Shown here in pieces: positions 16,987-25,932 of a stretch of DNA of 64,000 nucleotides. Position numbers and translations under genes: made by a program. Source of the DNA: Actinomycetota bacterium (GTDB lineage Bacteria; Actinomycetota; Geothermincolia; Geothermincolales; RBG-13-55-18). How positions within the stretch are numbered: the stretch's first letter is position 1; the number at the start of each line of letters is the position of its first letter. The notes under the pieces are model-generated. The model ran no database searches and had not been told where the DNA came from. It saw only the letters and a list, made by a program, of their open reading frames with translations. The stretch lies in the NCBI GenBank assembly GCA_014360645.1, contig JACIXD010000009.1, positions 62,001-126,000 on the forward strand, in the 5' to 3' direction.

Positions 16987-18057
16987 TCATCCCCGAGGTC
17001 TTACCTCCACCTCGAGGTCGCCCTCGGGCGAGAGCTCCCATTCCACGCTGCTCTCGGTGCTCCACGCCATCTCGTAGATGCCCTGCGCCAGGCCCACCAC
17101 CATAAGATGGACGGCGGCGTTGTCCAGGCGCATGCGCAGGCCGTCCGAACCCATCCTGAACTCCTTCAGGTTGCCCAGGCCGCGCACGGCGAGCTGCCTG
17201 CGAAAGGCCTCGACGTCGCCTATCTCCCGCGTGGAGTACAGGCCGGATCTGGTGAAGCGGCGCTGGGCCTCCACCACCGTGCGGGGGATGGTCTCCCCGA
17301 GCTCCCTCTCCAGTTCCCCGAAGATGGCGTCGATCACCGTGGGGGCGAAGAAGGCCATACGTCTTCCCGTCGTCCTGCAGGTGATGGTCCCCTGTTCGAG
17401 GTCCCACCTGAAACCGGACAGCTCCCGGGGCACCCCGCAGGAGGAACAGGTCTCGAAGTCTATGTCCCCCTCGCCGTGGGTGTAGGGTCTCATGATCAGG
17501 CGATTCCTGTATTCCTGCGCATGGACGGACCGGAAGATCCGCAGTTCGTAGACATCGTCCTCCAGCTTTCGCGATTCGAAGGAGAGTTCGTAGCCGGTGA
17601 TCGCCTCCATGGCGGCGGCCGGGTCGCACAGCCCGAACACCGCGGAATACGGCTTCTCCACGCGCACCAGGGCGTAATCGTCATCGTCCTGCTGGTAGCG
17701 GTAGTCCAAGAGCTCGAACTTCCCGTAACCCAGGGCATGACCTATGGCCACGAAGGCCCCGAAGATGTCGCCCAGTTTCAGCTCTCCCCTCTGCAGCATC
17801 TCCGTTAAGCCCGGCGGCACCATGCGTGACATGTAGGCTCGCCCCGCGCGCCGGCGCGTGGTGAGTACAATCCTCCCTATGGATACGCCGATCAGGTCCT
17901 CTATGCCCTCGAAGAGCGGGTCCAGGTTCTCGCTCTCGATGAATATGACCACGTGACGCTGGTCTCTCTTCTGAGCGATGAGGCCACATCTCAACCACAG
18001 GTGTTCGGAACTCACGTATTCGGGGACCCCGCATTCCCCGCAGATATTGATGTGCAT
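16987..18057 (-). CDS. Uncharacterised protein with two CxxCG(V)P zinc knuckles (paralogue of 54785-55852)
   Basis: A 356-residue protein I cannot assign to a named family. It begins MHINICGECGVPEYVS and carries a second knuckle, ETCSSCGVPRELSGFRWD, near residue 205. The same two-knuckle design at matching places, followed by the GRR segment and a helical part (IFGELERELGE), recurs in the protein at 54785-55852, so the two are diverged paralogues. The stretch after each knuckle alternates strands and helices with conserved Gly and Tyr residues, suggesting a ligand-binding sensor or scaffold; this is inference. The stop lies 19 bases from the convergent DUF3795 gene. Confidence 0.75.
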   Translation of the reverse strand: MHINICGECGVPEYVSSEHLWLRCGLIAQKRDQRHVVIFIESENLDPLFEGIEDLIGVSIGRIVLTTRRRAGRAYMSRMVPPGLTEMLQRGELKLGDIFGAFVAIGHALGYGKFELLDYRYQQDDDDYALVRVEKPYSAVFGLCDPAAAMEAITGYELSFESRKLEDDVYELRIFRSVHAQEYRNRLIMRPYTHGEGDIDFETCSSCGVPRELSGFRWDLEQGTITCRTTGRRMAFFAPTVIDAIFGELERELGETIPRTVVEAQRRFTRSGLYSTREIGDVEAFRRQLAVRGLGNLKEFRMGSDGLRMRLDNAAVHLMVVGLAQGIYEMAWSTESSVEWELSPEGDLEVEVRPRG

Positions 18058-18384
18058 GGCTATTCCTCCCCGCTGTGACTACCGCCTTTTCTCCAACGCC
18101 CCCTTATAACGTATCTTCTAAATATATCGGATCCAGGAGGACTTTTTGAAGCGGGATTTCCATAAAAGCCGTGAGCCATCCCGAGAAGCTCAAGGACGGC
18201 GGCTTTCCTCGCCGCCGTGCCCCGGGGAAGCCGGTCATGCACGAGGAAGGCCGGTAAGATGGGCGATGACGGCGGTCGACGGCGATCCACTGGCGCCCTG
18301 CGGGCAGGCGGAACTCCCTGTATAGTAGGGGTTGCAGGTGCCATGACGCCGGCGGGTTCGGCGAAGGGGAAAGGAGGCATCGCC
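18058..18384. other. Intergenic upstream of the DUF169 gene
   Basis: This 327-base gap lies between divergent genes. Bases 18100-18135 are AT-rich and may hold the minus-strand promoter. AAGGAGG at 18371-18377 is the ribosome site of the next gene. No coding frame is supported. Confidence 0.5.
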
Positions 18385-19200
18385 ATGGACATCGAGGATT
18401 GCCGGGAAGCGGGGCGGGAACTCTACGAGCGGCTGCATCTGGCCACCTACCCGGTGGCCATCAGGTATGTGAGGGACGAGGCGGAGTTCGGGGAGGGCAT
18501 GGCGCGCCCGTCGGCCTCGGGCCAGAAGTGGAGCCTGTGCCAGGCCTTCACCTACGCGCGACGCTGGGGGATCACCTCCTGCATGGGCCAAGCGGACAAC
18601 TTCTGTGTACCGTCCACGGTCTGGCACCGCTGGGTGGATATACCCTGGGAGGAGTTCATCCAGAGCCAGATCCGCCAGGGCTGGCACCGCGACGAGGAGG
18701 CGGAGCGGAGGCGCTGCGAATACGGGCTCAGGATGCTGGGGGAGGAGAACCTGGCCAGGGCGGCGCAGTACGCAGGTATCATCGCCTCTCCTCTGCCCTT
18801 CACCACGGTGGTCCCGGACAGCGTGCTGGTGTACGGCAACGCGGAGAGCGTCACCCACATCATTCATGCCCTGGCCTACGGCGGGGAGCACTTCCCCACC
18901 TCGTACTTCGAGGGCTTCGGCGAGTCCTGCATGAAGGGCGGGCTGGTGCCCTTCCTCACCGGGGTGCCGCAGGTGGTCATCCCCGGCATGGGCGACCGCG
19001 CCTTCTCCGGGACCTACGACTACGAGATCGCCATCGGGTTTCCGGGCACCCTCCTCGGCGAGGTGGCAGAGAGCCTGTTCAAGGCCGGGGGGCGCCTGAA
19101 CATGGGGCAGCCGGTGCGCACCCTGCTCCCCACCGGGATCACCGAGAGCATCACCCCCGGATTCCAGTACCTGCGCGATAAGATAGACGAGCGCGGATGA
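18385..19200 (+). CDS. DUF169 family protein
   Basis: A 271-residue protein of the DUF169 family, whose members occur mainly in anaerobes and archaea and have no settled function. Features are LATYPVAIRYVRDEAEF at the N-terminus, a conserved KWSLCQAFTYAR and SCMGQADNFCVP cysteine region, PDSVLVYGNAESVTHI, and the C-terminal GMGDRAFSGTYDYEIAIGFP, which is the most typical DUF169 signature. AAGGAGG lies 7 bases before the ATG. The cysteines could hold a metal or cluster. It is upstream of the HdrD-like cluster, with a repeat-bearing gap of 219 bases between. Confidence 0.85.
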   Translation: MDIEDCREAGRELYERLHLATYPVAIRYVRDEAEFGEGMARPSASGQKWSLCQAFTYARRWGITSCMGQADNFCVPSTVWHRWVDIPWEEFIQSQIRQGWHRDEEAERRRCEYGLRMLGEENLARAAQYAGIIASPLPFTTVVPDSVLVYGNAESVTHIIHALAYGGEHFPTSYFEGFGESCMKGGLVPFLTGVPQVVIPGMGDRAFSGTYDYEIAIGFPGTLLGEVAESLFKAGGRLNMGQPVRTLLPTGITESITPGFQYLRDKIDERG

Positions 19201-19263
19201 CGGGCGCCCGCCGGGGACGCTTGAATCGCGGCTCTGCGCGTCGCCGGGCACGGGAGGCGGGCT

Positions 19264-19353
19264 CGATCCAGATTCCGGGCTTGGATCAAATCCAGATTCC
19301 GGACCTGACCCCATGGACTCAATCCAATTTCCGGGCCTGACCCCTTGGATCGA
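19264..19353. repeat. Three tandem imperfect ~33-bp units
   Basis: Units starting near 19264, 19288 and 19321 share the core ATTCCGGRCCTGACCCC followed by TTGGATC or similar; the first is shorter. GATCCA and TGGATC at the unit ends are mutually inverted, so each unit can fold. Related cores appear near 16141 and 54644, which suggests a dispersed palindromic family. Confidence 0.6.
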
Positions 19354-19419
19354 GGAGGGCTTTGATATACTTAGGGGACCAAAACCACGGGGGAGCGATG
19401 GTCACCGGGAGGGAGCGTC

Positions 19420-20646
19420 ATGGATGATCTCAGGCCCGCCAAGCCGTTCAATGAAAAGGCATGCACGCGCTGCGGCCTCTGTTTCAGCGAGTGTCCGGTG
19501 ATGGGCCTGACGGAGAAGACGGCCCGGGAGGAGATCGCGAGGCTCATCGCCGGTGAGCCCACCCGGCAAGTGCTGCGCAAGTGCGCCAGCTGCTTCGCCT
19601 GCGACCACCTGTGCCCCGAGGGCTGCAACCCCACCGAGCTGGTGCTCCAGCGCTGGCACGAGCTTTACGTGCGCGACGGGCTGCCCCTGCGGGCCAGGTA
19701 CTATTCGCCCCACGAAAAGCTCAACTTCCGCACCCACGTGGTGGCCAGGATGCCCGCGGAGGAGCGTGAGCTGCTGCGGAGATGGGCGGACCACTCCCCA
19801 GCCGAGGAGATCCTCTACCCCGGCTGCAACATCATCACCGCCCCCTTCCTCACCAGGACGAAGGCCCTGGATGGCCTGGAGATCCGCGGCACCCTGGACT
19901 ACTGCTGCGGCGAGACCTACTACCGCATGGGCCTCTTCGACGAGGTGCAGAAGGTGGCCCGGCGCCTGGAGAGGTACTTCAAGACCCTGGGCGTGAAGCG
20001 GGTGAACATCCTGTGCACCGCCGGGTGCAACATGTTCATGAACGTGCTGCCCGCCTACGGGGTGGACTTCGGCTTCGAGGTCAGGCCTTACCTCCCGGTG
20101 ATACTGGAGAAGCTCGAATCCGGGGAGCTGGAGATAAAAAAGAGGCTTTCCGGCACCGCCACCATCCAGGAATCCTGCTACGGCAAGCAGCTGGGAGAGG
20201 AGTACATGGACGTGCCCCGCCGCATCTTGGAGCTGGTCGGCCTGGAGGTAGTGGAGGAGGAGAAGCGGCGCGGCCGCGCCCTCTGCTGCGGCATCGCCGG
20301 CGGCTTCCCTCCCGCCTCCGGCTACCACATCATGGACATCACCCTGGCCACGGTGAAGAGCCTGCTGCAGGCCCGCGCCACCGGGGCGGACTACACCGTG
20401 AGCTACTGCGCCGGGTGCCTCCAGATGCTCTCCACCGGCCGGGTGCTCTTCCCGCTGGGTGGACCAGTATACCACATCCTGGAATTGCTCTCCGAGGCGC
20501 TGGGGGAGGAGCCGCAGCACCCCATGGGGTGGAGGGCGCGCGCCTTCCTGGCCGGGGTGATGCGCCATCAGGTACCCCTCACCCTCTCGCGCAAGAGGTA
20601 CCGCATCCCGGAGATACCCGAGGTGCCACCGGGGGCGGCGGAATAG
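19420..20646 (+). CDS. HdrD/GlpC-like iron-sulfur protein with two intact CCG domains (paralogue 1 of 3)
   Basis: A 408-residue protein with two N-terminal [4Fe-4S] motifs (CTRCGLCFSECP and CASCFACDHLCPEGC) and two CCG domains of the heterodisulfide-reductase HdrD type. CCG domain 1 is complete: LYPGCN, YCCGETYYRMG, CTAGCN. CCG domain 2 is complete too: ESCYG, LCCGIAGG, YCAGC. CCG domains bind non-cubane [4Fe-4S] clusters or act on disulfides. No membrane spans are seen. Two paralogues follow at 12 and 17 bases, forming one transcription unit with an acyl-CoA dehydrogenase, so a role in passing electrons from or to that enzyme is a fair inference. Confidence 0.88.
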   Translation: MDDLRPAKPFNEKACTRCGLCFSECPVMGLTEKTAREEIARLIAGEPTRQVLRKCASCFACDHLCPEGCNPTELVLQRWHELYVRDGLPLRARYYSPHEKLNFRTHVVARMPAEERELLRRWADHSPAEEILYPGCNIITAPFLTRTKALDGLEIRGTLDYCCGETYYRMGLFDEVQKVARRLERYFKTLGVKRVNILCTAGCNMFMNVLPAYGVDFGFEVRPYLPVILEKLESGELEIKKRLSGTATIQESCYGKQLGEEYMDVPRRILELVGLEVVEEEKRRGRALCCGIAGGFPPASGYHIMDITLATVKSLLQARATGADYTVSYCAGCLQMLSTGRVLFPLGGPVYHILELLSEALGEEPQHPMGWRARAFLAGVMRHQVPLTLSRKRYRIPEIPEVPPGAAE

Positions 20647-20658
20647 GGGGGCGGGGGG

Positions 20659-22050
20659 ATGGACACGGGGAGCACGCCCTTCCGCTTCTTCCGCGACTTC
20701 CTCTGCGACGGCTGCGGCGACTGCTTCGCCGCCTGCCCCTACCTCGAGCTCCCCCGCGAGGAGGCCCGGCGGGAGATCGCCGACCTCATCGAGCGGGGCG
20801 AGTCGCGCGCCCTGGAGGTCTGCAACACCTGCCACACCTGCGACTCCGTCTGCCCCAACGGCGCCGACCCCTACGAGCTGGTGCTGGAGCGCTGGTGGGA
20901 GAGGAGGCAGGAGGGGCTGCCCGCCGCCGCCCGCCTGGTCACTCCGTCAGAGCCCTGCAACATCTGGTCCTCCCTCAAGGCCATCATGCCCGCGGACGAG
21001 CTGGCCCTGCTGGACGCCTGGGACGACTTCACCCCCTGCGAGGAGATCTGCCTCACCGGCTTCTATACCAGCGTGGTCCCCTACCTGCTGCGGGCGAAGG
21101 TGCTCGAGGGGCTTCCCAAGGTCGTGGGCTCCGAGGCCCTCTTCGGCTGCGCCGGGGACATCTACAAGACGGGGCGCTTCGACCTGGTGGAGCAGATCGC
21201 CCGCCGCCTGGAGCGCGTCTTCGGGGAGATGGGGGTGAAGCGGGTGGTGGCCTCCATGAGCGCCGAGGGCATGGTGCTCAAGCACATCCTGCCCGAGAGG
21301 TTCGGCGCCCGCTTCGACTTCGAAGTGACCACCCTGGACGACTGGCTGCTGGAGAGGCTGCTAGCCGGGGAGATCAAGGTCCGGCATCCCCTGGGCATGA
21401 GGGTTACGGTACACGACAACTGCCTCTCCAAGCTGGAGGGGGGGAGGCTGCAGGAGGTGGTGCGGGAGGTCGTGCGACGCGCCGGCTGCAGCGTGGTGGA
21501 GGCGGCGCACCACGGCGAGCGCTCCATGTGCTGCGGCTTCGGAGCCGCCGCCGCCCGCTTCCGGGTCATGGACATCATGTCCTCCGGCCGCCGCCGCCTC
21601 AAGGAGATCGAGGCCACGGGGGCGGACGCGGCGGTGATCTACTGCCCCGCCTGCCTCTTCATCCTCTCGGTGATCAAGGAGATGGAGGGGTCGAGGATGC
21701 CCTTCTACCATCCCGTGGAGCTGGTGGAGCTGGCGGCGGGCGGGAGCCCGGACCACCGCCACCGGGAGCGGGCCTGGGACATGATGGCGGTGATCTCCAA
21801 CCACCTGGTGAAGTACGCCTTGTTCCCGAGCCACCGGAAGAGCTTTCAGCCCGCTGCCATATCTCCGCAGGTCGAGCCGCTGCCCGAGCTGCCGCGGGGA
21901 GACCGCCTGCGACTGAGGGCGCTCGCCGCCCTCTACCGCAGCCCCGCGGTGCAGAACCCCGTGACGCGGCGCCTCGTCTCCCTGGGGTTCAAGGCGGCGG
22001 TAGGAGCATACGGCGCGGCGCAAAGGAGACGTCTGGGGCTCTCGTTGTAA
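20659..22050 (+). CDS. HdrD-like iron-sulfur protein with degenerate first CCG domain (paralogue 2 of 3)
   Basis: A 463-residue paralogue. Ferredoxin motifs CDGCGDCFAACP and CNTCHTCDSVCPNG are intact. CCG domain 1 has lost its ligands: LYPGCN of the sisters is CLTGFYT, YCCGE is GCAGD, and CTAGC is SMSAEG. CCG domain 2 is intact (DNCLS, MCCGFGAA, YCPAC). A C-terminal extension of about 65 basic, helical residues is absent from the sisters and could contact a partner or the membrane surface. It starts 12 bases after paralogue 1. Such asymmetry would suit a complex in which only some subunits bind the catalytic cluster. Confidence 0.87.
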   Translation: MDTGSTPFRFFRDFLCDGCGDCFAACPYLELPREEARREIADLIERGESRALEVCNTCHTCDSVCPNGADPYELVLERWWERRQEGLPAAARLVTPSEPCNIWSSLKAIMPADELALLDAWDDFTPCEEICLTGFYTSVVPYLLRAKVLEGLPKVVGSEALFGCAGDIYKTGRFDLVEQIARRLERVFGEMGVKRVVASMSAEGMVLKHILPERFGARFDFEVTTLDDWLLERLLAGEIKVRHPLGMRVTVHDNCLSKLEGGRLQEVVREVVRRAGCSVVEAAHHGERSMCCGFGAAAARFRVMDIMSSGRRRLKEIEATGADAAVIYCPACLFILSVIKEMEGSRMPFYHPVELVELAAGGSPDHRHRERAWDMMAVISNHLVKYALFPSHRKSFQPAAISPQVEPLPELPRGDRLRLRALAALYRSPAVQNPVTRRLVSLGFKAAVGAYGAAQRRRLGLSL

Positions 22051-22067
22051 AAAAGGAGGGGGCGGCG

Positions 22068-23267
22068 ATGTGCGGTGATACGGGCGGGTTTGACTTCTTC
22101 CGCTACGAGGACTGCGACCTCTGCGGCGACTGCCTGGCGCGCTGCCGCTACCTGGACCTCTCGCGGGCGGAGGCGGTTGAGGAGATGAAAAGGCTCGTCG
22201 CGGGCGAGCCCACCCGCGTGGTGCACCGCAGATGCATCAGCTGCTATGCCTGCGACGCCTTCTGCCCCCGCGGCTGCCGTCCCTACGAGCTCATCATCGC
22301 GAGATGGCACGAGCGCTACCGCAAGCGCGGGCTGCCGGTGCGTGCCTCCTACCTCATGCCCGCCTCGGAGCCCAACTTCCGCACCGATATGGTAAGGACC
22401 ATGCAGCCCTGGGAGCGGGAGCTGCTGCGAGAGTGGAGGGAAACGCCGCCCGAGGGGGAGCTCGTCCTCTACCCCGGCTGCAACGCCCTCACCCTCCCCC
22501 ATCTCCTGCACGGCCCCCACATGGAGGGGATCACGGTATCGGGTGCCTTCGACCTCTGCTGCGGCGAGATGTATTTCCGCATGGGCCTCTTCGACGTGGT
22601 GGCGCGCACGGCGGAGAGGCTCACCGCCCACTACCGGGGCCGGGACATCGGCACCATGCTCTTCGTCTGCCCCGCCGGGCTCAACCTCTTCCGCAACGTC
22701 CTGCCGGGGCAGTTCGGGGCGGAGTTCTCCTTCCGGACCAGGTATCTCGGGGAGTTCCTGCTGGAGAAGGTGGAGGCGGGCGAGCTGGAGATCAGGCGGC
22801 GCCTCGGCCGCTCCATCGCCGTGCACGACTCCTGCCACGGCCGCATCCTCGGGGAGGAGGTCACGGGATCCGCGCGGCGGCTCTACGGGCTCATAGGCCT
22901 GGAGATGCGGGAGATGGTGGAGGACCCGGCCGAGGGCCTGTGCTGCGGCATGGCCGCGGGCTGCAACCGCTATAACCCCCTGGACATGTACCTGGCGGCG
23001 GTCAGGGAGCTGCGCGCCGCGGCCGGGACGGGCGCCGACGAGCTGGCCACCTACTGCGGGGGCTGCCAGCTCACCCTGTCCATGCTGCGCTGGCTCTACC
23101 CAACCCGCCAGCCGGTTCGCCACCTGCTGGAGTACCTCAAGGAGGCCCTGGGCGAGGAACCCTACCACCCCGCCCCCCGGCGCACCCTGCGCATGTTGGG
23201 CAACGTGGCGGTGAAGGCCTTCCCCCAACTCCTCTCCCCCCGCACCTACCGCATCGAGGCACGGTGA
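22068..23267 (+). CDS. HdrD-like iron-sulfur protein, first CCG domain lacking one Cys (paralogue 3 of 3)
   Basis: A 399-residue paralogue; ATG at 22068 is preceded by AAAAAGGAGG. The frame is open far upstream but that part is the shadow of the two previous genes. Ferredoxin motifs are CDLCGDCLARCR, with the usual Pro after the fourth Cys replaced by Arg, and CISCYACDAFCPRGC. CCG domain 1 keeps LYPGCN and LCCGEMYFRMG but has CPAGLN in place of C-x-x-x-C, so its last Cys is missing. CCG domain 2 is intact (DSCHG, LCCGMAAG, YCGGC). It starts 17 bases after paralogue 2 and is followed 186 bases later by an acyl-CoA dehydrogenase. Confidence 0.88.
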   Translation: MCGDTGGFDFFRYEDCDLCGDCLARCRYLDLSRAEAVEEMKRLVAGEPTRVVHRRCISCYACDAFCPRGCRPYELIIARWHERYRKRGLPVRASYLMPASEPNFRTDMVRTMQPWERELLREWRETPPEGELVLYPGCNALTLPHLLHGPHMEGITVSGAFDLCCGEMYFRMGLFDVVARTAERLTAHYRGRDIGTMLFVCPAGLNLFRNVLPGQFGAEFSFRTRYLGEFLLEKVEAGELEIRRRLGRSIAVHDSCHGRILGEEVTGSARRLYGLIGLEMREMVEDPAEGLCCGMAAGCNRYNPLDMYLAAVRELRAAAGTGADELATYCGGCQLTLSMLRWLYPTRQPVRHLLEYLKEALGEEPYHPAPRRTLRMLGNVAVKAFPQLLSPRTYRIEAR

Positions 23268-23453
23268 TCCACGGTTCATGAGGGACGCGGACGAAGGGGC
23301 AAGACCCCTTGCAGTCAGAGCAGGCGAGAGTCGACGCCTCCGGCTCCGTGGAACCGAACCGCGGTAAGTTGAAGCGCCGCGCGCGGCGGAAGATAATGAT
23401 TGCGGCATGCAGCGGCGACCGCGCCGCCGGGCTTCGAAGAGGAGGGAGATGCC

Positions 23454-24596
23454 ATGGACTTCGCGCTGACCGATGAGCAAAAGGCCCTACAGAAGACGGT
23501 GCACGAGTTCGCGGAGAACGAGATCAGGCCCGTGGCCCGCGAATACGACGAGAGGGGCGAGTTCGCCTGGGACATCGTGCGCAAAGCCGCCAGGCTGGAG
23601 CTGACCTACTCCGGCGTCCCCGAGGAATACGGCGGCCCGGGGCTGAGCATGCTGGACAACGTCATCGTCATCGAGGAGCTGGGGTGGGGGTGCGTGGGCA
23701 TCGCCTCGGCCATCGCCCTCAACCAGATCGCCATCCTGCCCATCCTGCTGGGGGGAAACGAGGAGCAGAAAAGGGCCTACCTGGCGCGGCTCACCGACCC
23801 CGACAACCCCCGGCTGTGCGCCTTCGGCCTCACCGAGCCCGAGGCGGGCTCCGACGCCGCTTCCCTCAAGACCAGGGCGGTGCGCGACGGGGACGAATAC
23901 GTCCTCAACGGCCAGAAATGCTTCATAACCAACGGCGGGGTGGCCGATTTCTACACCATCTTCGCCACCGTGGACCCCGAGAAGAGGTACCAGGGCATCA
24001 CCGCCTTCCTCGTGGACGCAGACACGCCGGGCTTTTCCATCGGCAAGATAGAGCACAAGATGGGTATGCGCGCTTCCCAGACCGCGGAGCTCATCCTGGA
24101 AGACGTGAGAGTGCCGGCCTCCAACGTGCTGCGCGGGGAAGGGCAGGGCTTCTACGTGGCCATGGAGACCCTGGACACCTCCCGCCCCGGGGTGGGAGCC
24201 ATCGGGGTGGGACTGGCGCGGGCGGCCTTCGAGGAAGCCCTCGCCTATTCCAGGCAGCGCGTGCAGTTCGGAAAGCCCATCTGCCGCCAGCAGGCCATCG
24301 CCTTCATGCTCGCGGACATGGCCACCAAGGTGGACTACGCGCGCCTGCTCTGCTACCGCGCGGCCTGGATGCTTGACCGGGGCATGAACGCCATCAAGGA
24401 GTCCTCCATGGCCAAGTACGTGGGCACGGACGTGGCCATGGAGGTGTGCACAGACGCGGTGCAGATCCACGGCGGCTACGGGTACATGAAGGACTATCTG
24501 GTGGAGAAGCTCTTCCGGGACGCCAAGATCCTGCAGATCGTGGAGGGGACCAACCAGATACAGCGCCTGGTGCTCTCCGCCCAGCTCATCAGCTGA
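23454..24596 (+). CDS. Acyl-CoA dehydrogenase (full length)
   Basis: A 380-residue FAD enzyme for alpha-beta oxidation of an acyl-CoA. The start at 23454 (MDFALTDEQ) follows GAGGAGGGAG, matching the usual family length. Marks include FGLTEPEAGSDAASLKT at the flavin edge, the FITNGG loop, RVQFGKPICRQQAIAFMLADM, IHGGYGYMKDY and IVEGTNQIQR with the catalytic Glu at residue 364. It is closer to butyryl/short-chain dehydrogenases than the truncated copy at the window start. It lies behind the three HdrD-like genes, which may act as its redox partners in place of or beside ETF. Confidence 0.93.
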   Translation: MDFALTDEQKALQKTVHEFAENEIRPVAREYDERGEFAWDIVRKAARLELTYSGVPEEYGGPGLSMLDNVIVIEELGWGCVGIASAIALNQIAILPILLGGNEEQKRAYLARLTDPDNPRLCAFGLTEPEAGSDAASLKTRAVRDGDEYVLNGQKCFITNGGVADFYTIFATVDPEKRYQGITAFLVDADTPGFSIGKIEHKMGMRASQTAELILEDVRVPASNVLRGEGQGFYVAMETLDTSRPGVGAIGVGLARAAFEEALAYSRQRVQFGKPICRQQAIAFMLADMATKVDYARLLCYRAAWMLDRGMNAIKESSMAKYVGTDVAMEVCTDAVQIHGGYGYMKDYLVEKLFRDAKILQIVEGTNQIQRLVLSAQLIS

Positions 24597-24603
24597 GACG
24601 GCG

Positions 24604-25932
24604 ATGCCGGGGGCGGAGAAAGGTTCCCGGGAGCGCGGACCGGGAGGAGCGGAGGAAAGAGGCGCCGCCCCGGGACCCGCAAGCGCTTCCATGGCAGCTG
24701 ATGGTAATGGACGCGCCGGGGCAGGGGTCCTCTCCGCCTTCGGGTACCGCGATTTCTCCCTCTTGTGGTCGGGCGCCCTGCTCTCGAACATCGGCACCTG
24801 GGTGCACATGAGCGCCCTCTTCTGGTACGTGAAGGAGCTCACGGGCTCTGATGCCTGGGTGGGGCTGGTGACGGTGGCCAACTTCATCCCCGTCTTCTTT
24901 CTCGTGCTCTTCGCCGGCTCCCTGGCGGACGTCCTCAACCGCAAGGCCCTCATCATCGCCACCCAGGCGGCCATGATGCTGGGCGCCCTGGCCCTGGGGG
25001 TCCTCGCCTCCTCCGGGAGAGCGGACCTGCCGGAGATCCTCGCCATCACCGCCTTTATGGGCACCGCCTTCACCTTCAACTTCCCCGCCTGGCGGGCCAT
25101 CATCGCCGACCTCGTGCAGCCCCGCGACCTCCTCAACGCCGTGGCCCTGGACGCCGCGGAGTTCAACATGGCGCGCTTCATCGGTCCCTGGCTGGGCGGC
25201 ATCATCGTCTCCGCCTGGACGGTCAGCGCCGCCTTCTACGTCAACGCCGCCAGCTTCCTCGCGGTCATCGCCGCCCTCCTGCTCATCAGGACCAGGACCC
25301 CCCGCAACCCGAGACCCCCGCGGGGTACCCTGGCTCACGTGCGCGAGATACTCGTCTATGTGTGGCGCCACCGCTGGGCCTTCAACCTGCTGCTGGTCCT
25401 CGCCGTGGCCTCCGTCTTCGGGCTCCCCTTCATCGTGCTCCTGCCGGGCATGGCCAGAGACGTGCTGAAAAAGGGCGCCAGGGGTTACGGCCTGCTGCTG
25501 GGTCTGGTGGGGCTGGGTGCCGCCGTGGCCGCGCCCTTCGTCACCTGGATGAACCGCCGCTTTCGCGAGAGCGAGATCATAAAGATAACCGCCCTGGGCG
25601 CGGGCGTCTCCCTGGCGGCCTTCTCGCTCTCCCGCGCCTTCTGGCTATCGCTGGTCCTCGGCTTTTTGCTGGGGGGCGCTTTCCTCATGCTCTCGGCGGC
25701 GGTGAACACCGTCCTGCAGGCGCGCGTGGAGCGGGACATGCGCGGGCGCATCATGAGCCTCTACATCTTCGTCTTCCAGGGCATGATGCCGGTGGGCGGG
25801 ATGCTCATGGGTTTTCTGGCCGACCGCTTTTCCGCCCCCGCGGTGCTCTTCGCCTGCGGCCTGGTCTGCCTCATCACCTCGGCGGCGCTCTTCGCGTTCC
25901 CCTCCTTCCTCGGGGAGGCGTTCACCGGATGA
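24604..25932 (+). CDS. MFS transporter, EntS-like (MFS_3)
   Basis: A 442-residue, 12-helix major facilitator of the enterobactin-exporter type. FGYRDFSLLWSGALLSNIGT at about residue 46 begins helix 1, followed by SLADVLNRKALI (the loop 2-3 motif) and FTFNFPAWRAIIADLV with the NFPAW signature common in this subgroup. The second half includes RVERDMRGRIMSLY. The first 45 residues are Gly/Ala/Glu-rich; no good ribosome site precedes the ATG at 24604, and translation may begin at 24694 (MAADGNG). The substrate, perhaps a siderophore or drug, is unknown. It starts 7 bases after the acyl-CoA dehydrogenase stop. Confidence 0.85.
   Translation: MPGAEKGSRERGPGGAEERGAAPGPASASMAADGNGRAGAGVLSAFGYRDFSLLWSGALLSNIGTWVHMSALFWYVKELTGSDAWVGLVTVANFIPVFFLVLFAGSLADVLNRKALIIATQAAMMLGALALGVLASSGRADLPEILAITAFMGTAFTFNFPAWRAIIADLVQPRDLLNAVALDAAEFNMARFIGPWLGGIIVSAWTVSAAFYVNAASFLAVIAALLLIRTRTPRNPRPPRGTLAHVREILVYVWRHRWAFNLLLVLAVASVFGLPFIVLLPGMARDVLKKGARGYGLLLGLVGLGAAVAAPFVTWMNRRFRESEIIKITALGAGVSLAAFSLSRAFWLSLVLGFLLGGAFLMLSAAVNTVLQARVERDMRGRIMSLYIFVFQGMMPVGGMLMGFLADRFSAPAVLFACGLVCLITSAALFAFPSFLGEAFTG

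Noticed and set aside
19782-23267. One 1161-codon frame read as a giant fusion
   Set aside because: The first 760 codons are the shadow of two HdrD-like genes in another frame; the real protein begins at 22068 with its own ribosome site.
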